In this document: piece after piece, positions 7,109 through 7,793 of the stretch | How the letters are laid out: each line of letters begins with the position of its first letter | Numbering within the stretch: position 1 is the stretch's first letter | Assembly (NCBI GenBank): GCA_964557155.1 | Contig: CAZKZC010000021.1 | Coordinates: 1 to 7,793 of the forward strand | Direction: 5' to 3' | DNA from: JAHJSY01 sp964557155 | GTDB lineage: Bacteria; Patescibacteriota; Minisyncoccia; Minisyncoccales; GWA2-38-27 | Length of the DNA stretch: 7,793 nucleotides | Program-made: the position numbers and the translations under genes | The notes under the pieces: model-generated | The model's database searches: none | The model's input: only the letters and a program-made list of their open reading frames with translations | What the model was told of the DNA's origin: nothing

Positions 7109-7115
7109 GAAAATT

Positions 7116-7661
7116 ATGAAGGTATCTACTTTAAAAAAGAAAATGTTATTACTCTTGTTTGCTGGGATTGATTTTGGTTATGCTGTAACTCCTGGACGTC
7201 AATGGAAAGTTTTGAAAAATACAGCCGATGCTTGGAGAGATATAAACGAAAAAAAATTGAGAGATGAAATAAGAAAACTTTATCAATCAAAATTAATTTC
7301 AAGAAAAGAAAATCCAGATGGTTCTTATACGATAATATTGACAGAAAAAGGAAGGATGAAAACATTAACTTATTATTTTGAAAAAATGAAAATTGAAAAA
7401 GAAAAGTGGGACGGAAAATGGAGAATAGTTACATTTGATATTCCCGAAAAGAAAAGAGGAGGAAGAGATGCGTTTAGAGGGAAAATAAAAGAAATCGGTT
7501 TTCACGAATTTCAAAAAAGTGTTTGGATTTATCCTTACAAATGTAAGGACGAAATAGATTTTATAATAGAATGTTATTTTTTAAGAAAATATGTTCGCTT
7601 TGGAGTTTTAGAATCAATTGATAACGAAATTCATCTCAAGAAAATATTCGATCTTAATTGA
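7116..7661 (+). CDS. PaaX-like winged-helix protein with Cas2-fold C-terminal domain
   Basis: A 181-residue protein of the stand-alone family often labelled Cas2 or PaaX C-terminal domain in Patescibacteria. The N-terminal part (about 8-85) resembles a PaaX-type winged helix-turn-helix, with LRDEIRKLYQSKLISRK (48-64) and the wing strand YTIILTEKGR (71-80). The C-terminal part (about 101-180) resembles the Cas2 ferredoxin fold: WRIVTFDIPEKKR (102-114) supplies D108 at the place of the Cas2 catalytic aspartate, and GFHEFQKSVWIYP (128-140) matches the QxSV strand. No cas1, other cas gene or CRISPR array is in the window, so spacer acquisition is not supported; a DNA-binding regulator or nuclease is equally possible. 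GGGA lies five bases before the ATG. It is flanked by palindromes at 7071-7108 and 7678-7717. The protein is rich in Lys and complete; the stop is TGA. Confidence 0.85.
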   Translation: MKVSTLKKKMLLLLFAGIDFGYAVTPGRQWKVLKNTADAWRDINEKKLRDEIRKLYQSKLISRKENPDGSYTIILTEKGRMKTLTYYFEKMKIEKEKWDGKWRIVTFDIPEKKRGGRDAFRGKIKEIGFHEFQKSVWIYPYKCKDEIDFIIECYFLRKYVRFGVLESIDNEIHLKKIFDLN

Positions 7662-7677
7662 GATTGAATTAATATCT

Positions 7678-7717
7678 CGAATCGCAAATACTCACGATCG
7701 TGAGTATTTGTGATTCG
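7678..7717. repeat. 3' palindrome, copy 2, downstream of the Cas2-fold gene
   Basis: A 40-bp palindrome centred between 7697 and 7698. Nineteen of 20 base pairs are Watson-Crick, and the one exception (G7684 with T7711) is a G-U pair in RNA. The core CACGATCGTG and the right arm TATTTGTGATTCGG are shared with copy 1. No spacer separates the arms, so as DNA it could form a cruciform and as RNA a long hairpin with a tight loop. No T run follows, so a classical intrinsic terminator is unlikely. It begins 17 bases after the stop at 7661. Confidence 0.92.
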
Positions 7718-7738
7718 GTGTATATTGGTTTATATAGT
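7708..7738 (+). promoter_or_regulatory. Candidate promoter reading out of the window
   Basis: TTGTGA (7708-7713), in the right arm of palindrome copy 2, is followed 17 bp later by TATATA (7731-7736), or 19 bp later by TATAGT (7733-7738). Transcription would begin around 7743 toward a gene beyond the window. The rest of 7739-7793 shows no gene, RNA or convincing repeat. The hexamer matches are moderate (four to five of six). Confidence 0.25.
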
Positions 7739-7793
7739 GCGTGTCAACTCATTTAACAATCAAACCGAAACGGGTTCTTGACTAAAGGTTGAA

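Noticed and set aside
7071..7717. The two palindromes as a CRISPR array next to a cas2-like gene
   Set aside because: Only two copies exist, separated by a whole gene and not by 30-40 bp spacers; no further repeat units follow before the window ends.
7761..7776. Possible hairpin AACCG-AAA-CGGGTT near the window end
   Set aside because: Only three pairs form before a mismatch, there is no T run, and the context beyond the window is unseen.

Overview
The window is AT-rich, densely coding and entirely + strand. It most resembles a candidate phyla radiation (Patescibacteria) bacterium, probably Parcubacteria/Microgenomates-like. The reasons are the archaeal/eukaryote-style isoleucyl-tRNA synthetase, the compact alpha2 glycyl-tRNA synthetase, a four-cysteine RecO, a membrane-anchored DUF11-like repeat protein, a PaaX/Cas2-fold protein typical of that group, and translation starts almost without Shine-Dalgarno sequences. 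TGA ends two genes (recO and the last gene), so the code is standard, which argues against Gracilibacteria/Absconditabacteria. The placement is inferred from gene style; no search was run.

Layout. (1) 1-1127: C-terminal part of ileS, whose catalytic N-terminus lies upstream of the window; a 44-bp double palindrome sits in frame in a linker. (2) 1131-1838: recO, three bases after the ileS stop, with two short hairpins inside the gene. (3) 1870-3477: a surface-anchored beta-sandwich repeat protein behind its own near-consensus promoter. (4) 3482-7037: glyS, an M16 zinc peptidase and an AI-2E-family membrane protein, joined by two 22-nt gene overlaps; a promoter-like element precedes glyS. (5) 7038-7793: a single PaaX-like/Cas2-fold gene between two near-identical palindromes, then about 130 bp with no gene.

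The genes combine translation (ileS, glyS), recombination repair (recO), envelope functions (anchored repeat protein, peptidase, permease) and a possible regulator or mobile-element protein. The most interesting region is 7068-7718. There, a Cas2-fold gene with no cas1 and no CRISPR array in view is bracketed by two copies of one palindrome (31 of 33 bases identical). It could be a self-regulated operator system or a small palindrome-ended mobile unit. A second theme is odd-centred palindromes lying in frame in variable loops of housekeeping proteins. A third is a pair of promoters placed so that the transcripts would be leaderless.
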